Shown here in pieces: positions 43,079 through 52,023 of a stretch of DNA of 64,000 nucleotides. A program made the position numbers and the translations under genes. The stretch is from JAMXLO01 sp963832895 (lineage in GTDB: Bacteria; Pseudomonadota; Alphaproteobacteria; Acetobacterales; Acetobacteraceae): contig CAWHVQ010000003.1 in assembly GCA_963832895.1 (NCBI GenBank), positions 186,001-250,000 on the forward strand, written 5' to 3'. Position 1 is the stretch's first letter, and every line of letters begins with the position of its first letter. The notes below the pieces were generated by a model. The model was not told the origin of the DNA and did no database searches. It saw only the letters and a list, made by a program, of their open reading frames with translations.

Positions 43079-44626
43079 GTGAACGAAGCCGTGCGCAGAA
43101 TCCGTATCCTGGCCACATTGCTGGTCGCAGCGCTGCTGCTGCTTGCCGTCGCGTGGCTGCGCAGCGCGGAATACGACGAACAGTACACGCTGTTTCTGAC
43201 CGGGGGCGTGGCGCGTCCGATCTGGGGCTCTGACGTGGTCACCGCCGGCGATGCAATGGCTCTGCAGTCCGGCCACGCAACTTTTCTTGCCATAGCGCGC
43301 GACCTGCGAGCCACAGACGTTCATCCGCCGCTGTATTTCTGGACGATTGCTGCATGGCGCGGGCTGATGGGCCATTCGCTGTTCGCGGCGCGATTGGCCT
43401 CCGTGCTGTTCAGTGTCGTGACGCTGGGGATGATTGCGGCAATAGCGCGGGGCGTTGGCATTTCTCCTGTGGCGGCGACGCTGCTGACGGTCGGCTGCTA
43501 TGGCTTCGCCTATACCGGGACCACCGCACGCGCATTTGCCATGGCGCAGATGTTGAGCGTGGCCGGTATCGCTGTGCTGATAATCGCACGACGCCGGCCG
43601 TGGTCTTGGTTTGCGGCCGGCGCGCTGCTGGGTGCTGCAACTTTCACGAATTATCTGGCAGCGTTCGTGGCGTGCGCTGCGTTGCTGCACACTGTCGTTG
43701 TGAGGACTGCGGCCATCCGGAAAGCAACACACCTGGATGGGCATTGCCGCCGCGTCGCTCCGCTCCTCGCAATAACAGCGGGCTTTGCAGCCTGGCTGCC
43801 AGCCGATCTGTGGTACTTCCTGGCGCAGCGGCAAACGCGCATTGGCCAGTTCGCGGCCTTCGAAGTGGTCCCCACGCTGGCAAGGCTCGCGCAGTATTCA
43901 GTGGCCAACCTGTTCGGCGGATTGCCGCTTTATCTGCATGGTGCCGCACGGAGCGCCATCGTCGTGGCGCTGGCCGTTCTGTCGGTCGGCCTGGTCGCAC
44001 TGACCATACTGCGCTGGCACCGAATTGCGACGCCCGAGACGCGCGTGCTGCTTGTCATGACCGCCGCCGCGCCGCCAATCGGCCTGCTGCTGCTCGGCGT
44101 CGTATTCGACAATACGCCGGTCGAACTGCGCTATCTCGCTTTCGCGACGCCATTCACAGGCCTGCTGCTTGCCGCCGCACTGCCGCGCTACGCCCGCCAC
44201 GCCGTCCTCGCGATCCAGGCCATTGCGCTGATCGGTCTCATGACGCGTCCGGAAACGATGCAGCCTGCGCGTGCCACCGCGGTCGCAGCCGCGTCGCTCG
44301 TGCATGGCGGCGTGGTGCTGCTGCCCCATGGCAACGACGGCGTGGGCATCGTCGGCGCCTTCGCCGTCGAGTCACCTCCGACGCTGCGCCTGCTGGTGAT
44401 CGACCACGATGAGACGCCTGCGGAAATCCGTGCACGCGCGCGGCCCTATCCGCGCGTGGTGCTTGCCCTGCTTGGTCAGGACGCAGCAAGCCGCGCGACA
44501 TTGCCCATCATCAGTCAGGCATTCGCTGATCCCTGCTGGCGGGCGGCGGGCGCTGCGCTCAACGTGCTCGCGTTCGACCGAGACTGTGGTGAGGGATGCG
44601 CGTGCGCCGCGGGGCGTTTGCCATAG
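43079..44626 (+). CDS. Multi-pass membrane protein, GT39-like, with repeat-derived insert
   Basis: A 515-residue protein with about ten helices. It has an acidic pair early (SAEYDEQYTLFLTGG), ATDVHPPLYFWTIAAWRGLM and RLASVLFSVVTLGM, all of the GT39/RgtA-like GT-C pattern. A membrane glycosyltransferase acting on a polyprenyl-linked sugar is likely. Residues about 218-234 (KATHLDGHCRRVAPLLAIT) are the translation of one arm of a dispersed alphaproteobacterial repeat inserted in frame. It starts 34 bases from the divergent GH5 gene. The start codon could lie a few codons later. Confidence 0.7.
   Translation: MNEAVRRIRILATLLVAALLLLAVAWLRSAEYDEQYTLFLTGGVARPIWGSDVVTAGDAMALQSGHATFLAIARDLRATDVHPPLYFWTIAAWRGLMGHSLFAARLASVLFSVVTLGMIAAIARGVGISPVAATLLTVGCYGFAYTGTTARAFAMAQMLSVAGIAVLIIARRRPWSWFAAGALLGAATFTNYLAAFVACAALLHTVVVRTAAIRKATHLDGHCRRVAPLLAITAGFAAWLPADLWYFLAQRQTRIGQFAAFEVVPTLARLAQYSVANLFGGLPLYLHGAARSAIVVALAVLSVGLVALTILRWHRIATPETRVLLVMTAAAPPIGLLLLGVVFDNTPVELRYLAFATPFTGLLLAAALPRYARHAVLAIQAIALIGLMTRPETMQPARATAVAAASLVHGGVVLLPHGNDGVGIVGAFAVESPPTLRLLVIDHDETPAEIRARARPYPRVVLALLGQDAASRATLPIISQAFADPCWRAAGAALNVLAFDRDCGEGCACAAGRLP
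43735..43776. repeat. Dispersed repeat arm inside a coding sequence
   Basis: On the minus strand the segment reads ATTGCGAGGAGCGGAGCGAC followed by GCGG-CGGCAATGCCCATCCA, the arm of a widespread alphaproteobacterial repeat recognisable by its translation CEERSDAA. It sits inside the membrane-protein gene at 43079-44626 without breaking its frame. Only one arm is visible. Confidence 0.6.
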
Positions 44627-44630
44627 AGCG

Positions 44631-46106
44631 CTACAGCGTCACGTTGCCGTACGGATAGAAATTCGTCAGTTGGACATTGTCATACTTGAGGGCGTCGAGG
44701 CGGATTGTGCCCAGGAACGGCTCGGTTGGTTCGACCACCAGTATCTTCCCGGCGAAACCGCTGTCGTCGAAGCCGCGCCGGAAATGCACGCGCGACTTGA
44801 TTGCGATCACCTGAAACGCGGCCAGGTCCACGCCGATCTTTGCCAGCGTGGATGGCTCCATGATCTGCACGAGATATGGGCTGATCACCAGCATATTGCC
44901 CTGGCCAAACGCGACGCTGACCCAGCGCTGTCCGTGCCGTTCGGTCACACGCGCCACGCTACCGGTGATCCGTATTGGATCGCCCGCGGATTTGTCGACC
45001 AATCCGCCCACAGCCATGTCGAATGCATCACCCGCACTGACGCTCGTGAGCGCATCGATCGCGTTGGCGTCGGCGATCGTGGTGATCAGCGTTCTGGACA
45101 ACCCCTGCGCGATGATCTCGCGCAACAGCCAGGTCGAGTAGCCAGAGCGATCGCTGTGATCCGCCAGCACGACCGGCACTTCGCCGTCCGCGACCGCCTG
45201 CTTCGCCAGCGAGACGCCGTCCGGGATCGTGTGGACCTTGGTTGAATGCAGCAGCGCATCGCGCTGCCGCCACGCGAAGTGTGCCATGTCGTCGGCGATG
45301 CGGCGCGCCAGACCTGTATCGCCATTGGTCAGCACCTGGATCGTCATCCCAGCGTCCGGCACGTCGGACCACGGGAAGCCGAAATATACGTTGACATAGA
45401 CACCCGGCTCGCGCGCCTCCCAGGTCAGCGCGCGCTGCACCAGATCCATCCAGGGAGAGGCGCCGGTCCATTGTACCACGGTCGGCGAGATGATCGGCAC
45501 CTTCACCGTGGCATGTGCCGGCCGATAGGTGCCGCGGATCGCCCGAACCAGCATGCGCGCGGCGCGCTGGCCTTGCAGGTGGCTGTCGTAGTGCGGGAAG
45601 TACTTGCCGCAGAACGCGAGATCGGCGTGCCGCAGGAACTCCGCGTCCTCGTTGCCGTGCGGATCGAAGGTCGCGGCGATGCAGGCGCGCGGGCCGACCA
45701 CTTGGCGCACGCGTCGTGCGAGCTCCGCCTCGGGGCGTGGAATGCCGCGCACTGCCATCGCGCCGTGCACGCAGAGATACACGCCGTCGAACGGACCCTC
45801 TGCGCCAAGCTGCGCAATCATCCGGCCGACAAAGGTTTCGTACGCCTCGTGTGTGACCCAGCCGGAACCGGAGCCGGTTTTCGGCCACAGCGGCGATTCG
45901 ATGCCAACCAGCTCGACCCGGTCGTACTCGCGCGCGACCTGCACGAAGCCGCCCATGTAGGATTTCGGCTCCGCCGCCAACAATGCCTCGCCGCGTGCCG
46001 GCGAGCCGGGGTAGACGAAGTCGTCGACCGTCGTGTCGTTCCGCAGAAACGTCACCGTCTCATGCTGGAAGTACAGAACGGCTATGCGGACCGACGACTT
46101 CGTCAT
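44631..46106 (-). CDS. M81-family metallopeptidase (MlrC-like)
   Basis: A 491-residue member of the M81/MlrC family, named for microcystinase C. It has HETVTFLRNDTTVDDF near the N-terminus, YLCVHGAMAVRGI, and metal-ligand candidates TFDPHGNED and FCGKYFPHYD. VVLADHSDRSGY (about residue 325) is a conserved family block, and the MlrC C-terminal domain follows. It probably cleaves a small linear peptide or amide. A solute-binding protein gene for an amide/amino-acid ABC importer lies six bases upstream, so the two probably handle one imported substrate. Confidence 0.88.
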   Translation of the reverse strand: MTKSSVRIAVLYFQHETVTFLRNDTTVDDFVYPGSPARGEALLAAEPKSYMGGFVQVAREYDRVELVGIESPLWPKTGSGSGWVTHEAYETFVGRMIAQLGAEGPFDGVYLCVHGAMAVRGIPRPEAELARRVRQVVGPRACIAATFDPHGNEDAEFLRHADLAFCGKYFPHYDSHLQGQRAARMLVRAIRGTYRPAHATVKVPIISPTVVQWTGASPWMDLVQRALTWEAREPGVYVNVYFGFPWSDVPDAGMTIQVLTNGDTGLARRIADDMAHFAWRQRDALLHSTKVHTIPDGVSLAKQAVADGEVPVVLADHSDRSGYSTWLLREIIAQGLSRTLITTIADANAIDALTSVSAGDAFDMAVGGLVDKSAGDPIRITGSVARVTERHGQRWVSVAFGQGNMLVISPYLVQIMEPSTLAKIGVDLAAFQVIAIKSRVHFRRGFDDSGFAGKILVVEPTEPFLGTIRLDALKYDNVQLTNFYPYGNVTL

Positions 46107-46112
46107 GCCGCG

Positions 46113-47291
46113 CTAATAGACCAGCGCGTGATCCACCACCGGCTCCCAGCGGCCGTCGTGCACGACCGACAAAAAGGCAGCGGTGGCGCCGTGGTGGTTG
46201 GTGGCGCTAAAGGAATAGGTCCCGCCGAACAGATCGTGGAAGTCGTGGATGCTTTCCATCGACTTCACGAGGCTGTCCACAGTGAGGTCCCGCCCGGCGC
46301 GTTGCAGCGCCTCAATGGCGATCTGCGCCGAGGTGTAGCCCATTTCGCCGAGATAGTTCACATCGACGCCATAGCGCGCCTTGTACTTCTGCGTGAATGC
46401 CTTGATCGCCGGCCGTGGATCGTCCGGATAGGCATAGAGCGAGGGCGACATCGAATAGAACCCGTCAGCGACGTTGCCGGGCGCCTCGGCAATCGCGGTG
46501 TCGTAGGACGCAACCTGGCCGAGCAGATCGACTTTCCAGCCCACCTTCTTGACGGTCGCGATGATCAGCGTGGAGTCGCGCACGATCGTGCCCATGGTTA
46601 TCAGGTCGCAGTTCGCCTCACGCAACTTGGCGACCGCCGCGGTGAAGTCGGTGTCGGTCGGCTTGTGAGCCGTGGTCGCGACGATCTTCATGCCCATCGC
46701 CTCTGCCTGCATCTGCGCTCCGGCGAGCACATCCTTGCCGAAGTCGGTGTCCTGGTACATCGCGCAGATCGCCTTCTTGCCGCGCTGCTCGACGAAGTAC
46801 TTCACGCCCGCCCGCATCTGATCGACGTAGGAGGAATACTGGCTGAATTTCAGCCGGTTGAACGGCTCGAACATGGAGCGCGCCGCCGACAGCGGCAGCA
46901 GCTTCGGCACGTTCTTCTCGATCGCCATCGGGAAGGTGGCATTGTTCATCGGCGTGCCACCGTCCTCGATGGTGAAGAACACGCCGTCGTTGTTGATCAG
47001 CTTGTTGATCGCCTGCACCGAGCGCGGCACCTGATACTGGCTGTCCTCCACGATATAGCGGATCTTGCGCCCGTTGATCCCGCCTTTCTCATTCACCTCG
47101 TCGAATGCGAGGCGCACCGCGTTGGCATTGTTCACGCCCTGAACCGCGGTGACGCCGGACAGGTCGGTTATGGTGCCGACAAGGATCTCGGTATCGGTGA
47201 CGCCGCGCTGCGTTTCGGCGAGCGCACCCGATCCGAGGACCAGCAGCGCCGCCGTCGCCACGAAGCATGTGGCAGTATTCCCTGAACCCAT
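46113..47291 (-). CDS. Substrate-binding protein of an amide/branched-chain amino acid ABC transporter
   Basis: 392 residues with a signal peptide (CFVATAALLVLGSGALA, then ETQRG). The type-I periplasmic-binding fold is shown by EILVGTITDLSGVTA, VRLAFDEVNEKGGINGRKI and YQDTDFGKDVLAGAQ. It captures a small organic ligand in the periplasm. No permease or ATPase genes are present in the window. It is co-directional with the M81 peptidase gene six bases downstream. The 144 bases upstream to the methyltransferase gene hold no gene. Confidence 0.9.
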   Translation of the reverse strand: MGSGNTATCFVATAALLVLGSGALAETQRGVTDTEILVGTITDLSGVTAVQGVNNANAVRLAFDEVNEKGGINGRKIRYIVEDSQYQVPRSVQAINKLINNDGVFFTIEDGGTPMNNATFPMAIEKNVPKLLPLSAARSMFEPFNRLKFSQYSSYVDQMRAGVKYFVEQRGKKAICAMYQDTDFGKDVLAGAQMQAEAMGMKIVATTAHKPTDTDFTAAVAKLREANCDLITMGTIVRDSTLIIATVKKVGWKVDLLGQVASYDTAIAEAPGNVADGFYSMSPSLYAYPDDPRPAIKAFTQKYKARYGVDVNYLGEMGYTSAQIAIEALQRAGRDLTVDSLVKSMESIHDFHDLFGGTYSFSATNHHGATAAFLSVVHDGRWEPVVDHALVY

Positions 47292-47435
47292 CTTCTTTCC
47301 CCCCAGACGATTACCGGCAGTTTAGCCTACGGACGATACGAATGCAAAGCGAGGCTGGCGGTTGGTCGTGTCCCGGTTTGAAAAAATCTCCTTATTGACG
47401 ACGACCGACCTTGGGAATCATCCATGCCGCGGCCA

Positions 47436-48272
47436 TCATTCCGGCGTTGCCCGGCCACGACCGACCAGCACCTCGACCGCCATGGTTATCTTGCCATCTG
47501 GCGTTTCATATTGCGCCAGCCGCGCGTGGACTTCTTCGCGCACCGCATGACGATCAGCTTCATCGAGAGCACGGTATGTTTGCGGGATTTGCCCCACCCC
47601 TTCTTCGATCGGTGACCAATAATCCTCGAACCCATCGATTGTGCCTTCGCGCCTCAGCTGCTCGACACGGATGTCTTGGAAGCCAGCGTCGCTGAACAAC
47701 CCCTCCAGCCGCACCCGATCAGCGAGCGACCATGACATCGCGAGGACGTTGCGCTGTTCTTGGGTGAGAGAACGATCCAGCACATCGCGCAGAGTGCCCC
47801 ACATCGGCTGCCGGTCTGATGTGGAGTTTACACAAACCGCCACCATCCCGCCGGATCGAACGACGCGCCGGAACTCCGACAGTCCCGCAACCGGGTTGGG
47901 GAAGAACTGTAGGCCAAGCTGGCACACAACAGCATCAAAGGCCCCGTCTTTGAATGGCAGCGCTTGGCCGTCAGCGTTCACAGGCCAATACAACGGTGTG
48001 TCCAATCGAAGCAGCGCACCTTTGACCATCTCCCACGAGATATCCGCGCCAACGACGAAGCCCGTTTCTCCCACGATCGGGATAGCCATCGTGGCGGCTT
48101 CGCCCGTGCCGGTCGCAACATCGAGTACGCGACAGCCTTGCGTGATATTGGCGGCAGCGAGCAGGTCCGGAACGGTCAACCGTGACCAACGACCGAGGTA
48201 GCGGTCATACGCTGAGAGACTGACAGCCCGTCCTGGCGCCGCATGCAGCCCTCGCCCAAAGCTCGCACTCAT
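47436..48272 (-). CDS. Class I SAM-dependent methyltransferase (UbiE-like)
   Basis: 278 residues. SAM-binding motif I is VLDVATGTGEAATMA (about residue 50), followed by VVGADISWEMV, LPFKDGAFDAVVCQLGLQFF and RVVRSGGMVAV, a pattern close to UbiE/Coq5-type methyltransferases. The C-terminal part (from about 170) looks like a substrate lid. It stands alone, so the substrate is unknown. Confidence 0.83.
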   Translation of the reverse strand: MSASFGRGLHAAPGRAVSLSAYDRYLGRWSRLTVPDLLAAANITQGCRVLDVATGTGEAATMAIPIVGETGFVVGADISWEMVKGALLRLDTPLYWPVNADGQALPFKDGAFDAVVCQLGLQFFPNPVAGLSEFRRVVRSGGMVAVCVNSTSDRQPMWGTLRDVLDRSLTQEQRNVLAMSWSLADRVRLEGLFSDAGFQDIRVEQLRREGTIDGFEDYWSPIEEGVGQIPQTYRALDEADRHAVREEVHARLAQYETPDGKITMAVEVLVGRGRATPE

Positions 48273-48415
48273 TCTCGCCTCTCCCAGTGGCCGCTCTGGT
48301 TACAGCCACAGCCTTTCTTGCGGATGGGACACCCCGAGGTGTCAGTTCGGGGAGTGATCCGTGCACAGAACGGGGTGTGGAGCGCGGGGGCAGATCTGAG
48401 ACACCCCCCGTCGGA

Positions 48416-48922
48416 TCAGTCGCTTGGCACCACCAGGAACAGATCGGTATCGCCGGTGTCCTGGTCGCAGGCAGTGAGCAGCGCATGCGCCTGGCCGCGG
48501 TGGTGCGTCTGGTGATTGAAGAAGTGCATCACCAGTGGCCCCTTCTGACGCTGCATCTCCTTGCCGGCCGCGCCGCTGAACCACACCAGGTCCTCCGCCA
48601 GCCAGGCGTCGTCCACGCGATCGGCCCACGCGGTGATGGCGGCGTCCGCCGTCTCGCGGCGTGCCTGCAGCGTGGCGAAGTCTCCGATCATGCTGGCGCT
48701 CTGCTTGATGCCGACCTCGGGCTTCGGCCACGCATCGAAGCGTGACATCCACTGCGTGTCGCCCCACAGGATGTGCGTGAGCGTCCCATGGATCGAGTGC
48801 CAGAACGCTCCACGATCCGCCTTGCGTTCGTCGTCGGTCAGCCGTGCGGCGGCGGCGTACAGGCGCAGATTCATCTGATGGTTGTACTGCGCCATCAGGC
48901 GAACATAACCAGGCGTGATCAT
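48416..48922 (-). CDS. DinB-family protein
   Basis: 168 residues predicted as a four-helix bundle. It shows the DinB metal-histidine pattern: FWHSIHGTLTHILWGDTQWM (about residue 45) and HFFNHQTHHRGQAHALL near the C-terminus. The family includes DNA-damage-inducible and mycothiol-dependent enzymes, often metal-binding with unknown substrate. The ATG at 48922 has GGAGG eight bases upstream, so it is preferred over the ATG at 48937. Confidence 0.85.
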   Translation of the reverse strand: MITPGYVRLMAQYNHQMNLRLYAAAARLTDDERKADRGAFWHSIHGTLTHILWGDTQWMSRFDAWPKPEVGIKQSASMIGDFATLQARRETADAAITAWADRVDDAWLAEDLVWFSGAAGKEMQRQKGPLVMHFFNHQTHHRGQAHALLTACDQDTGDTDLFLVVPSD

Positions 48923-49019
48923 GACAACGGCCTCCATGCGAGAGCCGCAGCTTAGGTGGCTGCTGCCGCACTGCGTCAATCTTGATCGAGCGAGTCAACA
49001 TGACGCCTGCCCGGGGTGG

Positions 49020-50912
49020 TCACAGGAAGCCGATCGACAGCCAGGGTACTGCGACGACGATCGCCAGTGCTACCGCGAGGGCCGCGAGATACGGCCACAT
49101 GCGGCCCAACGCGTCATCCGGCGAGACCCGTCCGATCGCGCAGGCGCCGTAGAACCCCACGCCGAACGGCGGTGCGAACAGCCCGATGCCCATCGCCAGG
49201 ATGATCACCAAGGCATAATGCACCTCGTGAACGCCCATCGCCTTGGCCACCGGGAACAGCAACGGGCCGAACAGCACGATGGCCGGGATACCCTCCAGAA
49301 CGCTGCCCAGGATGACGAAGGCAACCGCGGTGATCGCGAGGAAGCCCAGCTTGCCACCCGGCACCGATGCCATCACCGAGACCAGCCATTGCGAGAAGCC
49401 TGATTGCGTCAATGCCCAGGCCATCGCGGTGGCGGTGCCGATGATCAGCATCACCGCGCCGGTCAGCGAGAGCGTATCGACGAGCAGCGGATAGATGCGC
49501 CGCCAGTCGAACTGCCGATAGACCAGCAGCCCGAGCACCGCGGTGTACACCACGCCGACGGTGGAGACTTCGGTGGCGGTGGCGATGCCGTCGATCACCG
49601 CGATACGGATCACGAAAGGCAAGGTCAGTCCGGGGATCGCAATGACGAAGGTGCGCAGCATCAGCGACACCGGTGCGCGCTCGCCGCCGCCGGTGTCCAT
49701 GTGGCGCGAGCGGATCCAGCACACCACGACCAGGGCGAGTGCGGCAACCGCCGCTGGCAGCAGCCCCCCGGTGAACAGCGCGGTGATCGAGACGTTGGTC
49801 ACCGAGCCGATGGTGATCAGCACCAGGCTGGGCGGAATGGTCTCCGACATCGCGCTGGAACTCGCCAGCAGTGCCGCGAGTTCGCCAGGGTGCGAGCCGC
49901 GGCGTCGCATCTCGGGGAACAGCACAGGTGCGACCGCTGCCATGTCGGCGGCCTTCGATCCGGAAATGCCGGACACCAGATACATCGCACCAAGCAGCAC
50001 GTAGGACAGGCCGCCGCGCACGTGGCCGACCAGGGCCGCGAGGAACGCGACCATGACGCGTGCGATGCCGGTCATTTCCATCAGCAGGCCGAGGAACACG
50101 AACATCGGCACCGACAGCAGCAGCAGGTTCGACATGCCCTCGTCCATGCGATTGACCACGATGGACAGCGGCAGGGTGCTGGTCAGGCCGAGATAGGACA
50201 TGGTGGCGATGCCGAAGGCGAAGGCGATCGGCACGCCGATGCCGACACAGACGGCGACGATGACGACGAAGAACACGATCAGGCTGCCGAAGCCCATGGC
50301 GAGCAGCAGCGGCTGGCATAGCCACAGCAGCGCCGCGATGCCGGCAACCGTCGCGAGTGCCAGCGAGAAGCTGCGCGCTGTCGTGGTTTCCAGCAGACGC
50401 AGCAGCGAGATGATTGCCGCGAGGGAAATGCCGACCGCGATGGCGACGACGCGATAGCCGTCGGAGATCTGCAGTGAGATCAACTCGACGTAGCGCTGCT
50501 GATCGAGGTACTGCGCGGCGGGCAGCAGGACCTCCAGCACGAAGGCGATCACCACCAGCGAGGCGACGGCGGCAAACCAGGTTGCCCATTGCGACGGCAC
50601 CCAGTTGGCGAGGGTGGTCAGCCGCATATGGCCGTCACGCCGCAGCGCGACGACCATGCCCAGCATCGACAGCCAGAGGAACAGGAAGTTGGCGAGTTCG
50701 TCAGTCCAGAACAGCGGACTGTCGAGCACGTAGCGCGACACTACGCCGGCGAACAGGATGCACACCTCGGCCAGCACAAGCAGTGCGCCAACGAACTCGC
50801 AGGTTTTGCCGATGGCCTGGTCGAGCAGGAAGGCGCTTCGCCGCAACATGGTCCAGCCGGGCGCGATCGGCTGGGCAAGCCGCGCTGCGAGGTCGGACGA
50901 GTCGAGGCTCAT
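49020..50912 (-). CDS. TRAP transporter, fused small and large membrane subunits (DctQ-DctM)
   Basis: 630 residues. The first 190 form a DctQ domain of four helices (FLFLWLSMLGMVVALRRDGH). The rest is a DctM domain of about twelve helices, with GVPIAFAFGIATMSYLGLTS and GSKAADMAAVAPVLFPEMRR. The fused form drives uptake of an organic acid using an ion gradient together with the binding protein encoded just upstream. The start overlaps the dctP stop (ATGA). Confidence 0.93.
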   Translation of the reverse strand: MSLDSSDLAARLAQPIAPGWTMLRRSAFLLDQAIGKTCEFVGALLVLAEVCILFAGVVSRYVLDSPLFWTDELANFLFLWLSMLGMVVALRRDGHMRLTTLANWVPSQWATWFAAVASLVVIAFVLEVLLPAAQYLDQQRYVELISLQISDGYRVVAIAVGISLAAIISLLRLLETTTARSFSLALATVAGIAALLWLCQPLLLAMGFGSLIVFFVVIVAVCVGIGVPIAFAFGIATMSYLGLTSTLPLSIVVNRMDEGMSNLLLLSVPMFVFLGLLMEMTGIARVMVAFLAALVGHVRGGLSYVLLGAMYLVSGISGSKAADMAAVAPVLFPEMRRRGSHPGELAALLASSSAMSETIPPSLVLITIGSVTNVSITALFTGGLLPAAVAALALVVVCWIRSRHMDTGGGERAPVSLMLRTFVIAIPGLTLPFVIRIAVIDGIATATEVSTVGVVYTAVLGLLVYRQFDWRRIYPLLVDTLSLTGAVMLIIGTATAMAWALTQSGFSQWLVSVMASVPGGKLGFLAITAVAFVILGSVLEGIPAIVLFGPLLFPVAKAMGVHEVHYALVIILAMGIGLFAPPFGVGFYGACAIGRVSPDDALGRMWPYLAALAVALAIVVAVPWLSIGFL

Positions 50913-51928
50913 GCCGTAAGCGGGCCGACGTACTTCTCCAGCAGCGCCCAGGCCTTGTCTCCGGCGGTCTTCTTCATTTCGGGATAGAAGCCGGACTTTG
51001 CCAACACGTCGCGGAATGGCTTGGGATCGGGGGCGTTGAACGCCATCCCCTTGGCGGTCAGGTTGTCTTGTTCCGACTTCGTCATGGTGATGAAGTCCTG
51101 TCGCTCGGCCAACGCCTCCGCGTCGAAGATGCGGCGAACGGTCTCCTGCAGGTCGGGTGGCAGCCGCTTCCAGGCCGCGATGTTGAACGAGGTGTGGAAG
51201 CCGGCCCAGACATGGTTGGTGAGGCTGCAGTATTTCTGAACCTCGTACAGCTTGGCGGTATCGATCAGCACCAGTGGGTTTTCCTGGCCGTCCACGATGC
51301 CGGTCTGCAGTGCGCTGTAAACCTCATTGAAGTTGATCGCGGTCGGTGACGCGCCAAGGTGGCGGAACAGCGAAATGAGATACGGCGCCACCGGCAGTCG
51401 GATCTTGAAGCCATGCAGGTCGTCGGGGCTGGCGATCGGCTTGGTCCGCGTGGTGATCTGGCGGAAGCCGTGGTCGTAGCCCTTGTCCAGGCAATAGAGC
51501 CCGATCTGTTCCGCCGCAGCGCGCAGAAAGTTGCCGAGATCGCCATCCATGGCGGCCCAGACATGATCGATGTCCGGGAAGGCAAAGCCGACGCCGGGAA
51601 TACCACAGGCCGGGTTGCGCGGCGCCAGCAGATCGATCGGCAGATTGTACATCTCCAGTGCGCCGGATATCACCTGCGCGATCATCGCGGTGTCGCCGCC
51701 GAGTACGCTGTTCGGGTAGATGGTGATCTCCAGCCGTCCGTTGGTTTCCTGTTTGATCTTGTTGACGGCGATCTGGTCGTGCGCCATCGCCGGGTGTTCC
51801 ATCGGCGACGACGAGCCCAGCTTGTAGCTGAACTCCGCGGCATTGGCCGGCCAGTGCAGGATGGTTGCCGCGCTGATGCCCGCGGTTCCCGCCATCACTC
51901 GCCGGCGTGACAGCTTGTTATGCAGCAT
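50909..51928 (-). CDS. TRAP transporter solute-binding protein (DctP)
   Basis: 339 residues with a twin-arginine-like leader (SRRRVMAGTAGISAATILHW). The DctP fold shows HPAMAHDQIAVNKIKQETNG, RLEITIYPNSVLGGDTAMI and the ligand-carboxylate region FKIRLPVAPYLISLF. It delivers its ligand, probably a carboxylic acid, to the fused permease encoded by the overlapping downstream gene. An export path via Tat fits the leader but is inference. Confidence 0.93.
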   Translation of the reverse strand: MLHNKLSRRRVMAGTAGISAATILHWPANAAEFSYKLGSSSPMEHPAMAHDQIAVNKIKQETNGRLEITIYPNSVLGGDTAMIAQVISGALEMYNLPIDLLAPRNPACGIPGVGFAFPDIDHVWAAMDGDLGNFLRAAAEQIGLYCLDKGYDHGFRQITTRTKPIASPDDLHGFKIRLPVAPYLISLFRHLGASPTAINFNEVYSALQTGIVDGQENPLVLIDTAKLYEVQKYCSLTNHVWAGFHTSFNIAAWKRLPPDLQETVRRIFDAEALAERQDFITMTKSEQDNLTAKGMAFNAPDPKPFRDVLAKSGFYPEMKKTAGDKAWALLEKYVGPLTA

Positions 51929-52023
51929 CGACTACCCTCCCGTTGAACCACGGCCCTTGCGGCCGCGTATTGCGTTCGAGCGTGCCGGCACAGCAGCAAC
52001 CAAGTCAAGCAGTCACCGGGTGG

